Source: Pseudorhodobacter antarcticus
GTDB taxonomy: Bacteria > Pseudomonadota > Alphaproteobacteria > Rhodobacterales > Rhodobacteraceae
DNA: 37,164 nt
Assembly (NCBI RefSeq): GCF_900110135.1
Contig: NZ_FOCO01000031.1
Span: 1-37,164, forward strand
Reading direction: 5' to 3'
The notes under the pieces are model-generated. The model saw nothing but the letters and a program-made list of their open reading frames with translations, made no database searches and was not told the DNA's origin. The position numbers and the translations under genes were made by a program. Below are positions 25,366 to 33,647 of the stretch, in pieces (the stretch's first letter is position 1; every line of letters starts with the position of its first letter).

Positions 25366-26187
25366 TTAGATGCCATCGCCCACAAAGGCCTTTTCGACCA
25401 CATATTCCTGCGGGTCTGAATTGGCCCCTTCGCGCAGGCCAAACCCTTCCAGCACGGCCTTTACATCGACGTTGAACGCCAGCGAGCCACAGACCATCGC
25501 GCGATCTTCGGCCGCGTTCATTTGCGGCAAATCCAGATCTGCAAACACCTTGCCCGATGTCAAATTGTCGGTAATGCGGCCCATATGCGCCGTTTCCTTG
25601 CGCGTGGTGGTGGGGTAATAACGCAGCTTGCCCGCGACCATATCGCCGATCAATTCGTCGTTTTGCAAATCGGCAACCAATTGGCGGCCATATTCTAGTT
25701 CCGCCGCCTCGCGGCAGGTGTGCATCATAATGACTTGGTCATATTTTTCATAGGTTTCGGGGTCGCGCATCAGCGATGCAAAAGGTGCCAAGCCCGTGCC
25801 TGTTGCCAAAAACCAAATGCGTTTGCCGGGCAGCAGCGCGTCATGCACCAGGGTGCCCACGGGTTTGGGGCGCAAAATAATCTCATCCCCCACTTTGATG
25901 TGCTGCAATTTGCTGGTCAGCGGGCCATCGGGTACCTTGATGGAATAAAACTCCAACCCTTCATCCCAATTGGGCGAGGCGATGGAATACGCGCGCAGCA
26001 AGGGTTTGCCGGTATCGCCCATCAGGCCGATCATCACAAATTCGCCGGACCGAAACCGCAGCGATTGCGGGCGGGTCACGCGAAAGGAAAACAAACGGTC
26101 GGTCCAGTGTTTGACGGCGGTGACAATTTGGGCATCGGGCAAATGAGCTTTGGGTTTGGTGTCGGTCACGGTCAGGCTTTCGGTCAT
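25366..26187 (-). CDS. fpr: Ferredoxin-NADP reductase
   Basis: 273 residues from the ATG at 26187, which has GAAGGAA 7 bases upstream; the longer open frame is out of register with any homologue. It is an FAD flavoprotein moving electrons between NADPH and ferredoxin or flavodoxin. FAD binding is seen in LLRAYSIASPN (Arg-x-Tyr-Ser), and the NADP-binding domain begins with FLATGTGLAPFASLMRDP. The protein ends EYVVEKAFVGDGI, near the usual aromatic/acidic C-terminus of bacterial subclass I enzymes. It lies 67 bases downstream of the DUF934 gene of the sulfite-reduction operon. The CysI encoded there has no CysJ flavoprotein partner, so this reductase probably supplies reduced ferredoxin for it (inference). 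Confidence 0.93.
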   Translation of the reverse strand: MTESLTVTDTKPKAHLPDAQIVTAVKHWTDRLFSFRVTRPQSLRFRSGEFVMIGLMGDTGKPLLRAYSIASPNWDEGLEFYSIKVPDGPLTSKLQHIKVGDEIILRPKPVGTLVHDALLPGKRIWFLATGTGLAPFASLMRDPETYEKYDQVIMMHTCREAAELEYGRQLVADLQNDELIGDMVAGKLRYYPTTTRKETAHMGRITDNLTSGKVFADLDLPQMNAAEDRAMVCGSLAFNVDVKAVLEGFGLREGANSDPQEYVVEKAFVGDGI

Positions 26188-26254
26188 GGGGGTTCCTTCC
26201 GGCCATAAACCGGTATGCAAAGTGTGGCTTTGATCTGTGTCAGGCGAAAGGGGA

Positions 26255-26665
26255 CTATCCGGCGCGCAGGCGCGACTGATGGTCATGCGCCTGCCAATCG
26301 GCGCGGGCCAGCCATTGGTCTGCGGGTTGGCGGGCGGCCAGATCATCGTTGATTTCCACTTCATCAAATCCAACGCGCCGCGCCATGGCGTATTGATCGG
26401 CCAGCACATGGCCGCGCGCGCGCAGGCGCCCCGCAAACCCCATCATCCGCAACCGCCGCGCAAGGGTAAAGCCGCGCCCATCGGCAAAGCTGGGAAAATC
26501 AATGCGTATCAGGCGGATATCGGCCAGATAGAGGGTAAGGGCGGTGGGGTCATCTGTGTTGGACAGGTCCAGCGCACCTTCGTGATAGGGCAGTTGGGCA
26601 AGGGTGGTAAAGGCAGGGATAGGCGCCTCATCGTGAAAGCCTCGGTCGGTGACAATAACGCTCAT
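26255..26665 (-). CDS. DUF934 protein of the assimilatory sulfur operon
   Basis: 136 residues from the ATG at 26665, which overlaps the cysH stop (ATGA). The family is found almost always next to cysH and cysI in proteobacteria and is assumed to assist sulfite or APS reduction, but its biochemical role is not established. Visible landmarks are IRIDFPSFADGRGFTLARRL, near the middle, and GFDEVEIN close to the end, both typical of DUF934. It has no membrane segments and no Cys, so it is not itself an Fe-S protein. Confidence 0.9.
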   Translation of the reverse strand: MSVIVTDRGFHDEAPIPAFTTLAQLPYHEGALDLSNTDDPTALTLYLADIRLIRIDFPSFADGRGFTLARRLRMMGFAGRLRARGHVLADQYAMARRVGFDEVEINDDLAARQPADQWLARADWQAHDHQSRLRAG

Positions 26666-27393
26666 GCGGCGTCCTCCTGTTTGATGCGGGTCAGCTTGCC
26701 GTTGACAAAATGGATACCACATTCGGTTTTTTCCGTGCCACGCCAACGGCCTGCGCGAGGATCCTCACCCTGTTTCACCGGACTGGTGCAGGGCGCGCAA
26801 CCGATGCTGGGATAGCCCTCGGCCACCAGCGGGTGGCGTGGCAGGCGGTTGTTGGTGATGTAATCTTGCAGATCTTCCGGTGTCCAATGGGCCAGCGGAT
26901 TGATTTTAAGGCGGGCAGCGTCCGCCTCAAAAAACTCCACATCCGCGCGGGTGCCCGATTGAAAGCGTTTGCGCCCAGTGATCCATGCGTCAAAGCCAGA
27001 AAGGGCGGTTTCCAACACATCTGTTTTGCGCAGGGCGCAGCAAGCATCAGGGTTTGATTTGTGCAAATCACCTTGCGGATCTTGGGTTAAAACAGCTGCT
27101 TCGTCGGCCCGCAATGTTCGAATATCGGTTAAATACAGGCTTTTGGCCAGCTGCGTTTGATAGGCCAAGGTTTGTGCAAACAACATCTGCGTGTCGATAA
27201 ATAAGACCGGCGTATGCGGTGAAATCACCGACAGCAGATGCAGCAACACCACCGATTCCGCGCCAAAACTTGACACCAGCGCCACGCGCCCCACCTCGCG
27301 GTCACGCAGCGCATGTTCCAGCACCGCCGTGGCCCCATGGTGGCGATAGCGGGCGTTCAGGCCCGCTATGCGTTCGGCGGTATCAAGCGGCAT
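26662..27393 (-). CDS. cysH: Assimilatory adenylylsulfate (APS) reductase, CysH family
   Basis: 243 residues from the ATG at 27393 (GAGG 9 bases upstream), overlapping the end of cysI by 11 bases. The enzyme reduces APS (or PAPS) to sulfite using thioredoxin-type thiols. The nucleotide-binding loop is SSFGAESVVLLHL (about 41-53). Two Cys pairs, Cys118-Cys119 and Cys199/Cys202 (GCAPC), are the ligands of the [4Fe-4S] cluster that marks the APS-using branch. The catalytic Cys225 is in the C-terminal ECGIH. The presence of the cluster Cys argues for APS rather than PAPS as substrate. The stop overlaps the DUF934 start, so translation is coupled. Confidence 0.94.
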   Translation of the reverse strand: MPLDTAERIAGLNARYRHHGATAVLEHALRDREVGRVALVSSFGAESVVLLHLLSVISPHTPVLFIDTQMLFAQTLAYQTQLAKSLYLTDIRTLRADEAAVLTQDPQGDLHKSNPDACCALRKTDVLETALSGFDAWITGRKRFQSGTRADVEFFEADAARLKINPLAHWTPEDLQDYITNNRLPRHPLVAEGYPSIGCAPCTSPVKQGEDPRAGRWRGTEKTECGIHFVNGKLTRIKQEDAA

Positions 27394-29053
27394 CGCGCGC
27401 GGCCTCATCCGGGTACAGCGCCGCCTTGAACGGGGCAAGACCAAGGCGGCGATAAGCTTGCAAGAACGTCTCCGCAGCGTCCAGACGCAGTGCGAGATAG
27501 GCGGTGATGATGCGTTCAATCGCTGGCACGATTTCATCATAGGCAAAGCCGGGGCCAGCACGTTCCCCGATTACAGCGTTTTCGGTGCCATCGCCGCCCA
27601 GCGTGATTTGATAGTTTTCAACGCCCGCGCGGTCCAACCCCAAAATTCCGATATGGCCGACATGGTGATGCCCGCAGGCATTGATGCAGCCGGAAATTTT
27701 GATCTTTAGCGGCCCTATGTCATGCTCCAGCTTCAGCGCGTCGAACCGTGTGGCGATGTTTTGCGCCACGGGGATGGAGCGTGCAGTGGCCAGCGCGCAA
27801 TAATCCATGCCGGGGCAGGCGATGATGTCAGAAATCAGCCCGATATTCGCTGTCTCCAACCCTGACCCGCGCAGGGCGGCGTGCAGGGCGGGCAGGTCGG
27901 ACAAATGCACATGCGGCAGGATGACGTTTTGTTCGTGGCTGATGCGGATTTCGGAATGGCCCAGACGTTCGGACAGGCCCGCGATCAGCCGCATTTGCGC
28001 CGATGTGGCATCACCCGGCGTTGCCCCATGCGCCTTTAGGCTGATGGTCACGATGCGGTATTGCGGGTCGCGGTGGGGGGCCAAATTGGTATCGGCCCAA
28101 GAGCGAAACACCGGGTCCGCGCCGTAAAATGCATCAAAGGCGCTGGTGTCGGCATCGCGCAAATCGGGGGTGCTGAAGGCTGCCTCAATCTGCGCCAGCA
28201 GGGCTTGGTCATTGCCGCCAAACAGGGGGCGCAATTGCGCAAAGCGTTCCTCGATCAACCGGGAAAGTTCTTCTTTTCCAGTCTCATGCAGGGTGATCTT
28301 GATACGCGCTTTGTACTTGTTATCGCGCCGCCCCAGCATGTTATAGACGGATAAAACCGCCTCCACATAGGGCAGCAAATCGGCCGCGGGCAGGAAATCG
28401 CGGACCACAGCGCCGACAAACGGGGTGCGGCCAAGGCCACCGCCCACGATCATCTCAAAGCCTGCCTCACCCGCATCATTGCGCACCATGCGCAGGCCGA
28501 TGTCATGCGCCTTTGTCACGGCGCGGTCGTTCGGGCTGCCCGTGATGGCAATCTTGAACTTGCGCGGCAAGAATTGAAATTCCGGGTGGTCGGTGGACCA
28601 TTGGCGCAAGAGTTCGGCCACGGGGCGGGGGTCGGCGATTTCATCGGCCGCAGCGCCCGCGAAATGGTCGGCGGTCACGTTGCGAATGGTGTTGCCCGAT
28701 GTTTGAATGGCGTGCATCCCGACATCCGCCAAATCGGACAGGATTGCGGGAATATCGACTAGTTTTGGCCAGTTGAACTGGATGTTCTGGCGGGTGGTGA
28801 AATGGCCATAGCCCTTGTCATAGGTATCGGCGATATTGGCCAAAACCCGCATTTGATGCGGATTGATGGTGCCGTATGGGATGGCAACCCGCAACATATA
28901 GGCGTGCAGCTGCAAATAGACGCCGTTCATCAAGCGGAAGGGTTTAAATTCATCCTCGCTCAGCGCGCCGGAAATCCGGCGGTCCACTTGGGCAGCAAAT
29001 TGCGCGGTGCGGGCGCGCACAAAGGCATCGTCGAAATCGGTGTAATTATACAT
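27383..29053 (-). CDS. cysI: Sulfite/nitrite reductase hemoprotein (ferredoxin-type CysI)
   Basis: 556 residues from the ATG at 29053, which overlaps the DUF2849 stop by 8 bases. The siroheme/[4Fe-4S] enzyme reduces sulfite to sulfide with six electrons. The cluster ligands are Cys413, Cys419 (CPGMDYC) and Cys456, Cys460 (CINAC), with GHHHVGHIG after them. The N-terminal half holds HFTTRQNIQFNW and SGNTIRNVTAD, the siroheme and sulfite pocket elements. No flavoprotein CysJ is encoded nearby, so reduction is probably by ferredoxin. An assimilatory nitrite reductase is the alternative reading, but the neighbouring cysH, DUF934 and DUF2849 point to sulfite. Confidence 0.93.
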   Translation of the reverse strand: MYNYTDFDDAFVRARTAQFAAQVDRRISGALSEDEFKPFRLMNGVYLQLHAYMLRVAIPYGTINPHQMRVLANIADTYDKGYGHFTTRQNIQFNWPKLVDIPAILSDLADVGMHAIQTSGNTIRNVTADHFAGAAADEIADPRPVAELLRQWSTDHPEFQFLPRKFKIAITGSPNDRAVTKAHDIGLRMVRNDAGEAGFEMIVGGGLGRTPFVGAVVRDFLPAADLLPYVEAVLSVYNMLGRRDNKYKARIKITLHETGKEELSRLIEERFAQLRPLFGGNDQALLAQIEAAFSTPDLRDADTSAFDAFYGADPVFRSWADTNLAPHRDPQYRIVTISLKAHGATPGDATSAQMRLIAGLSERLGHSEIRISHEQNVILPHVHLSDLPALHAALRGSGLETANIGLISDIIACPGMDYCALATARSIPVAQNIATRFDALKLEHDIGPLKIKISGCINACGHHHVGHIGILGLDRAGVENYQITLGGDGTENAVIGERAGPGFAYDEIVPAIERIITAYLALRLDAAETFLQAYRRLGLAPFKAALYPDEAARDAA

Positions 29054-29348
29054 TTTCGGCCTCCTGCTTGCCGTGGTGGTAATTGGACGGGCCGCGTGTG
29101 CGAAACGCCTCGCGAAAATGCACAGGCTCGGGGCCGTGATCGCCGCGCCGCGCATCGGCCAGATAGGCCCCAACGGCCGCCTTGGCGCGCTTGCCATCCA
29201 GCAGGCGCAGTTGGGCGTGGGCTTCATCCTCAATCAACTCGGCCTGCGCGTGGTGCGGCGACCATGTGTCTGTGGCGGTCAGATAGATCACATCGCCGCT
29301 GGTCAAATCATTGGCTGTGACGATTTTGGGGGTAAAAGCGCGGCTCAT
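29046..29348 (-). CDS. DUF2849 protein of the sulfur operon
   Basis: 100 residues, starting MSRAFTPKIVTANDLTSGDV. The family sits between the uroporphyrinogen methyltransferase and sulfite reductase genes in alphaproteobacteria; its function is unknown. The N-terminal half is beta-like (VIYLTATDTWSPH) and the C-terminal half helical and charged, with a final HFREAFRTRGPSNYHH. It overlaps both neighbours (ATGA with the methyltransferase, 8 bases with cysI), which indicates tightly coupled expression. Confidence 0.9.
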   Translation of the reverse strand: MSRAFTPKIVTANDLTSGDVIYLTATDTWSPHHAQAELIEDEAHAQLRLLDGKRAKAAVGAYLADARRGDHGPEPVHFREAFRTRGPSNYHHGKQEAENV

Positions 29349-30097
29349 GCTTGCGCCTCCTGCAACTGGGGAATGGTGTGAGCGGCGGCGCGCGGCGCTA
29401 GGCCCACCAGCAACACGGCGGGGCCATTGGCCTGCGCGACCACGGCGGGCAAGCTGCCCAAACTGGCGGCAAAAATCTGCTGGTCAGTGTGCGAGATGTT
29501 GGCGACCACGGTCACAGCCAAATCGCCCGCCGCCCCATGCATCATCAACCGTCCCTGAATGTAACGCGCCGATTTTTTGCCCATATAAATAGCCGTGACC
29601 GCCCCTGCGCGCGCAATTCCGGCCCAATCATGGTCGGCAAACCCGACCATATCGTGGCCCGTGACAATGCGCAGCGCGGTGTTGCGGCCGCGCTGGGTCA
29701 AGGGTTGGCCAATCGCCGCCGCAGCCACGGTGGCCGATGTAAGGCCCGGCAGGATGGAATAGCCGATATCAGCCGCCTCCAGCGCCAAAATCTCCTCATC
29801 CAGTCGGCCAAAAATGCCGCAATCGCCGCCTTTCAGCCGCACCACTTGCGCCCATGTTTGGGCCTGCGCCACCAGCACCGCGTCGATGGTCGATTGCGGG
29901 GTGGAGGGGCCAAACCCCACTTTGCCCACATCAATCCGCACGACATGCGCGGGGATAAGAGCCAACACCTCGGGGCCCACAAGGCGGTCGTGGATCACCA
30001 CATCGGCCGCTTGCAACGCAGCGTATGCCCCCAAGGTCAAATGCGCCGCAGCACCAGGGCCAGCCCCCACAAAGGTCACGTTTCGAAGTTGCGGCAT
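29345..30097 (-). CDS. cobA: Uroporphyrinogen-III C-methyltransferase (SUMT) of the sulfur operon
   Basis: 250 residues from the ATG at 30097, with AAAGGA about 6 bases upstream; an in-frame ATG at 30118 exists but has no such site. It methylates uroporphyrinogen III at C2 and C7 with S-adenosylmethionine to give precorrin-2, here most likely for the siroheme of the neighbouring sulfite reductase. Motifs are VGAGPGAAAHLT (about residues 8-19), RLKGGDCGIFGR (near 87-98) and LPGLTSATVAAAAIGQPLTQ, all classical for this family. The CysG dehydrogenase/ferrochelatase domain is absent. It is the first gene of the operon, divergent from the Lrp/AsnC gene. Confidence 0.93.
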   Translation of the reverse strand: MPQLRNVTFVGAGPGAAAHLTLGAYAALQAADVVIHDRLVGPEVLALIPAHVVRIDVGKVGFGPSTPQSTIDAVLVAQAQTWAQVVRLKGGDCGIFGRLDEEILALEAADIGYSILPGLTSATVAAAAIGQPLTQRGRNTALRIVTGHDMVGFADHDWAGIARAGAVTAIYMGKKSARYIQGRLMMHGAAGDLAVTVVANISHTDQQIFAASLGSLPAVVAQANGPAVLLVGLAPRAAAHTIPQLQEAQA

Positions 30098-30130
30098 GGC
30101 GCGTCCTTTCAGTTTCATGCCGTGAATATA

Positions 30131-30183
30131 GAACATTATCCCCCTAATCCGCCATATGCCCTTGCCAATCAGGACATATGTTC
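30131..30183. promoter_or_regulatory. Candidate operator of the divergent sulfur operon / Lrp gene
   Basis: Two CATATG hexamers (30153-30158 and 30175-30180) are 22 bases apart, two helical turns. The second one is the centre of the imperfect palindrome GGACATATGTTCC. An outer pair GAACAT (30131-30136) and ATGTTC (30178-30183) is also inverted. Lrp/AsnC proteins bind such phased dyads. The sites lie between the divergent methyltransferase and Lrp genes. Confidence 0.4.
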
Positions 30184-30235
30184 CAATACTGCCGCCAAAG
30201 CGAACGTGTTTCCCCCCAAACAAAGGAACCTTGGA

Positions 30236-30697
30236 ATGGCCGCCCGATTGGATGATATGGACCGGAAAATCCTTGCGGAGCTGCAAGCCGATGCCGCGCA
30301 AAGTCTGGATGAAATTGCGCGCAAAACGGGGTCATCCAAAACGCCCGTGTGGAATCGCATCAAGCGAATGAAGGATGACGGCGTGATCACCCGCCAAACC
30401 GTGCTGCTGGATGCCGAGGCGCTGGGGCTGGAGGCGTGCTTTTTCGTGCTGATCCGCACATCCGAACATGAGGCGGATTGGCAGGCGAAATTCCTGCGCG
30501 CCCTACAGATGCGACCCGAGGTGATGGAGGCGCACCGGCTGGCGGGTGATATCGACTACATCCTAAAGGTCCGCGTGAAAAACGCCCGCGCCTATGACAC
30601 GTTTTACCAAGCGCTGATTTCCGAGGTCCGCATTTTCAATGTCACCGCTTTGCTGTCGATGGAGGAGATTAAATCCACCACCATGATGCCGGTTTAA
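30236..30697 (+). CDS. Lrp/AsnC-family transcriptional regulator
   Basis: 153 residues from the ATG at 30236, with AAAGGA 8 bases upstream. The DNA-binding domain starts LDDMDRKILAELQADAAQSL and has the helix-turn-helix in DEIARKTGSSKTPVWNRIKRM. The C-terminal part is the RAM (ligand-sensing) domain, with GDIDYILKVRVKNARAYDTF. It is divergent from the sulfur-assimilation operon with an intergenic region full of short dyads, so it probably controls that operon in response to an amino acid, perhaps cysteine or a related sulfur compound (inference). Its stop codon overlaps the P450 stop on the other strand. Confidence 0.92.
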   Translation: MAARLDDMDRKILAELQADAAQSLDEIARKTGSSKTPVWNRIKRMKDDGVITRQTVLLDAEALGLEACFFVLIRTSEHEADWQAKFLRALQMRPEVMEAHRLAGDIDYILKVRVKNARAYDTFYQALISEVRIFNVTALLSMEEIKSTTMMPV

Positions 30698-31893
30698 CGC
30701 GCCACCATCAGCCGCTCCAACCCGTGGAAATGATAGGTATCGGCGAAAACCGGGCGGTCCACGATGTGCAGCCCCGGCAGGCGGTCAAACAAAATCGGCA
30801 GCGCAACCTGCAATTCCAGCCGCGCCAGCGGCGCACCAATGCAAAAATGCAAACCGGCACCGAAACTTAGGTTGGGCTTCGGTGCGCGCTGTGGGTTGAA
30901 CATTTCGGGCCGATCAAAGGCGCGCGGGTCGTGGTTTGCAGCCGCCAACAGCAGGCTGACCTCTGTGCCTTTGAGGATAATCTGCCCCATCACATCGACA
31001 TCATCGTAAGCATAGCGGCTGAACATATGCAGCGGCGGGTCAAAGCGCATGATCTCCTCCACCACCGCATCAATCGGGGCGGCCATCGCGCCCGGGTGGT
31101 CCAGCAGCGCTTTTACCCCATTGCCAATGGTATGCACCGTCGCCTCATGCCCTGCGTTCAGCAGCAAAATGCAGGTCGAAATCAGCTCCTCGGTGGACAG
31201 TTTTTCGCCCGCTTCCTCGGCTGCAATCAAATGGGTGATCAGGTCATCGGCGGGCTGGTTGCGGCGCTGTTCGATATAGCCGCGCAGAAAATCGCTGAAA
31301 TCGCGCGCCGCGTCTGCCGCCGCATCCTCCATCTCGCGGCTGCGCGTGGCGATGTACATTTTCACCATCGCATTGGACCAGCGCAGCAAATCATCCGACA
31401 TGGATTCCGGCACCCCCAACAGCCGCGCGATTATGGTGACAGGCAAACGCTGGCCAAAATGCGTCAGTAAGTTGAATGGCCCATCGGGCAACGCATCCAC
31501 CAAGTCATGCGACAATTGCGCAATTTCCGGGGTCAGCGCGGCAATGCGGCGCGAGGTGAAGGCGCGCATCACCAAACCGCGCAACCGGGTGTGGCGCGGC
31601 GGCTCCAGTTCCAACATAGAATGGGCGTCCACCGCGTAAAACGGCGCGGTATGGGGGGCAGGGGGCGTTTGCTGGTCCCAAGGCACCTCACGCCCAAAGC
31701 GGCGGTCGCGCAAAATGGCGTTCACCGCGGCATAGGATGTGACGCAGGTCTTGCCATACTCGGCCCAATGAAACATTGGCCCCACCGCACGGGCACTTGC
31801 GTAAAACGCATAAGGGTTTTGCACGAAAGCCTGGCCATGCGGTGATTGCGACAGCGTTTCCAGCGTCTTACGCCTTTGCAAGGGCCGCGACAA
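30694..31893 (-). CDS. Cytochrome P450 (bacterial class I type)
   Basis: About 399 residues, a soluble P450 of normal length. Signature motifs are the I-helix LLNAGHEATVHT (Ala247-Gly248, acid-Thr at 250-252), the K-helix Glu280-x-x-Arg283 and the haem loop FGAGLHFCIGAPLAR with the ligand Cys351. It should hydroxylate or epoxidise an unknown substrate using electrons from a ferredoxin or similar protein; no dedicated ferredoxin lies next to it. There is no ATG at the 5' end. The TTG at 31893 overlaps tpiA by 26 bases. A CTG at 31863, just behind the tpiA stop and with AAGG about 9 bases upstream, would give a protein starting at the usual family N-terminus. Start is therefore uncertain, and translation is probably coupled to tpiA. 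Confidence 0.9.
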   Translation of the reverse strand: MSRPLQRRKTLETLSQSPHGQAFVQNPYAFYASARAVGPMFHWAEYGKTCVTSYAAVNAILRDRRFGREVPWDQQTPPAPHTAPFYAVDAHSMLELEPPRHTRLRGLVMRAFTSRRIAALTPEIAQLSHDLVDALPDGPFNLLTHFGQRLPVTIIARLLGVPESMSDDLLRWSNAMVKMYIATRSREMEDAAADAARDFSDFLRGYIEQRRNQPADDLITHLIAAEEAGEKLSTEELISTCILLLNAGHEATVHTIGNGVKALLDHPGAMAAPIDAVVEEIMRFDPPLHMFSRYAYDDVDVMGQIILKGTEVSLLLAAANHDPRAFDRPEMFNPQRAPKPNLSFGAGLHFCIGAPLARLELQVALPILFDRLPGLHIVDRPVFADTYHFHGLERLMVAR

Positions 31894-32614
31894 TTGCCCC
31901 GAAATCCGCAGCCGTCAGGCTGGCCCCGCCCACCAAAGCCCCATCGACATGTGGCACCGCAAAAATCTCGGCCGCATTGGACGGCTTCACCGACCCGCCA
32001 TACAGCAACCGCATCGCCTGCGCCGCCTCTCCGTACCGCGCAATGATTGCAGCGCGGATAAAGGCGTGAACCTCGCCTACCTCGGTCAATGTCGGGGTGC
32101 GCCCGGTGCCAATCGCCCAAACCGGTTCATAAGCAATGACCAAATTTGCAGCATCGGGCACCGCATCAGGCAAAGATGCCGCAAGCTGCGCCCCGATCAC
32201 CGCCAAAGTTTGCCCCGCATCACGCTGGCTTTCCAACTCTCCAACACAAACAATCGCGCACAGGCCCGCCGCCAACGCCGCCTGCGCCTTTGCCCGAACC
32301 AGTGCATCGGTTTCACCATGGTCCGCGCGGCGTTCGGAATGGCCCAAAATGACATGGTGTGCGCCCGCATCCAACAGCATCTGGGCCGAAATATCCCCAG
32401 TATGCGCGCCTGACCCCTGCGGATGGCAATCCTGCCCGCCCACCTGCACCGCAGATCCCGCAGCGAGATCCGCCATGCGCGACAGCAAACTGACAGGCGG
32501 GCACAACAGCACATCGCAACCCGGCGCAGGATGTGCAGTGATCAAAGCCTGCACCTGCACCAAATCCGCGGCGGTGCCGTTCATCTTCCAATTGCCAGCG
32601 GCCAGTTTGCGCAT
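31868..32614 (-). CDS. tpiA: Triosephosphate isomerase
   Basis: 248 residues from the ATG at 32614 (GGAGG about 6 bases upstream). It interconverts dihydroxyacetone phosphate and glyceraldehyde 3-phosphate in glycolysis and gluconeogenesis. The active-site residues are all seen: Asn8 and Lys10 in AAGNWKMNG, His92 in LGHSERR, the catalytic Glu163 in AYEPVWAIGTG, and the phosphate-binding YGGSVKPSNA near residue 205. The terminal stop is overlapped by the start of the P450 frame, so the two are on one transcript. The spacer upstream to the sufA stop is about 130 bases and has no visible gene. Confidence 0.96.
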   Translation of the reverse strand: MRKLAAGNWKMNGTAADLVQVQALITAHPAPGCDVLLCPPVSLLSRMADLAAGSAVQVGGQDCHPQGSGAHTGDISAQMLLDAGAHHVILGHSERRADHGETDALVRAKAQAALAAGLCAIVCVGELESQRDAGQTLAVIGAQLAASLPDAVPDAANLVIAYEPVWAIGTGRTPTLTEVGEVHAFIRAAIIARYGEAAQAMRLLYGGSVKPSNAAEIFAVPHVDGALVGGASLTAADFGAIVAALAKA

Positions 32615-32744
32615 CACGCCCTCCAAATTTTTACAATGACAGGGCTAAAGGGTTTTGACCGATTTGCAAATGATCATCACCGCCTGCAAATTCATCTTGG
32701 TAAAAATACCTGCGCCGCAGGCCTGTTTGCCCACAAAAACCTGC

Positions 32745-33095
32745 TCAAGCCTCTTTGAACTTGATTGATTCCCCACAGCCACAGGCCTCTGCGACATTGG
32801 GATTGCGAAACTTAAATCCTGCCTCTAACAGGCTGATTTCATAATCTATTTCAGTGCCAATCAAAAACATCTGCGCCATCGGCGCGATCATCACCCGCGC
32901 GCCGTCTTGCTCCACAGTCTCATCCAGCGGGTTTTGTGTTGTGACATAGTCCATGGTGTATTCCATGCCCGCGCAGCCGCCCTTTTTCACACCAATCCGC
33001 AGGCCTGTGGACCCTTGTTTGGCCATCAACCGTGAAATTTGCTTTGCAGCAGCAGGGGTTAGGCTAACGGCGGCTTTTCCGGGGATACCAAACAT
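32745..33095 (-). CDS. sufA: Iron-sulfur cluster carrier, HesB/IscA family (SufA-like)
   Basis: 116 residues with the three conserved cluster ligands Cys41 (GGCAGMEY), Cys105 and Cys107 (CGCGESI). A-type carriers accept Fe-S clusters from the SufBCD scaffold and deliver them to apo-proteins. The ATG at 33095 has AAAGGA 9 bases upstream. It lies about 60 bases downstream of the SufT-like gene, the usual end of suf operons in this group, but the sufBCDS genes are not in the window. IscA or ErpA are alternative names; the context favours SufA. Confidence 0.9.
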   Translation of the reverse strand: MFGIPGKAAVSLTPAAAKQISRLMAKQGSTGLRIGVKKGGCAGMEYTMDYVTTQNPLDETVEQDGARVMIAPMAQMFLIGTEIDYEISLLEAGFKFRNPNVAEACGCGESIKFKEA

Positions 33096-33157
33096 GGCGG
33101 GCGTCCTTTTATATCTACTTCTGATATGGAGCGTGGGGCGATGGTCGCAAGGGCCAG

Positions 33158-33520
33158 TTACATAAAGCCCAGTTCAAGCCGCGCTTCATCCGACATCATT
33201 TCCATCCCCCAAGGTGGGTCAAATGTCATGCCAACATTCACCGATTTCACACCCGCCAAAGGTTCCACCGCATCAGCCACCCAACCTGGCATTTCGCCCG
33301 CCACGGGGCAGCCTGGGGCGGTCAGCGACATCAGGATTTCAACCTCGTTTTGATCTGAGATTTCAATGGTATAGATCAGGCCAAGATCGTGGATGTTGAC
33401 CGGAATTTCGGGGTCAAACACTGTGCGGCACGCTTCCACCACTTGATCATAAAGCGGATGGTCGGTGGTCGATGGTTTTATCAAAGGGGTGCCTTCGATC
33501 CGGTCCTGTGGCTGATTCAT
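33158..33520 (-). CDS. sufT: SUF-system Fe-S assembly protein (MIP18/DUF59 family, SufT-like)
   Basis: 120 residues. The MIP18/DUF59 signature is visible as VFDPEIPVNIHDLGLIY (about residues 34-50) and MSLTAPGCPVAGE with the conserved Cys71; FDPPWGMEMMSDEARLELG closes the domain. This family matures Fe-S proteins, acting together with the Suf machinery. The start ATG at 33520 has GAGG about 7 bases upstream. Neighbouring SufA-like carrier on the same strand supports the assignment. The name SufT is used for several close subtypes, so the symbol is less sure than the family. Confidence 0.88.
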   Translation of the reverse strand: MNQPQDRIEGTPLIKPSTTDHPLYDQVVEACRTVFDPEIPVNIHDLGLIYTIEISDQNEVEILMSLTAPGCPVAGEMPGWVADAVEPLAGVKSVNVGMTFDPPWGMEMMSDEARLELGFM

Positions 33521-33596
33521 CTTGGCCTCACACGTTATTCTGACTGAATGTATAGGGAATTATCCGCCCCACGTCCAGAGGTGCTGAAAATGCGAA

Positions 33597-33625
33597 ACGC
33601 CCAGCCCGTTTTGCGGTCTGGGCGT
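33597..33625 (-). terminator. Hairpin downstream of ssb
   Basis: The stem ACGCCCAG / CTGGGCGT has 8 pairs around a 13-base loop. On the minus strand it lies 23 bases after the ssb stop and is followed by TTTCGCATTTT, an interrupted T-run. It is a plausible terminator; the run on the plus strand (GTTTTT at 33631) would allow reading in the other direction as well. Confidence 0.55.
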
Positions 33626-33647
33626 GTCACGTTTTTCGCAAAAGGCC

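Noticed and set aside
29489-30235. A long extension in front of the Lrp/AsnC regulator
   Set aside because: It is antisense to the uroporphyrinogen methyltransferase; the regulator has its own ribosome site and standard N-terminus at 30236.
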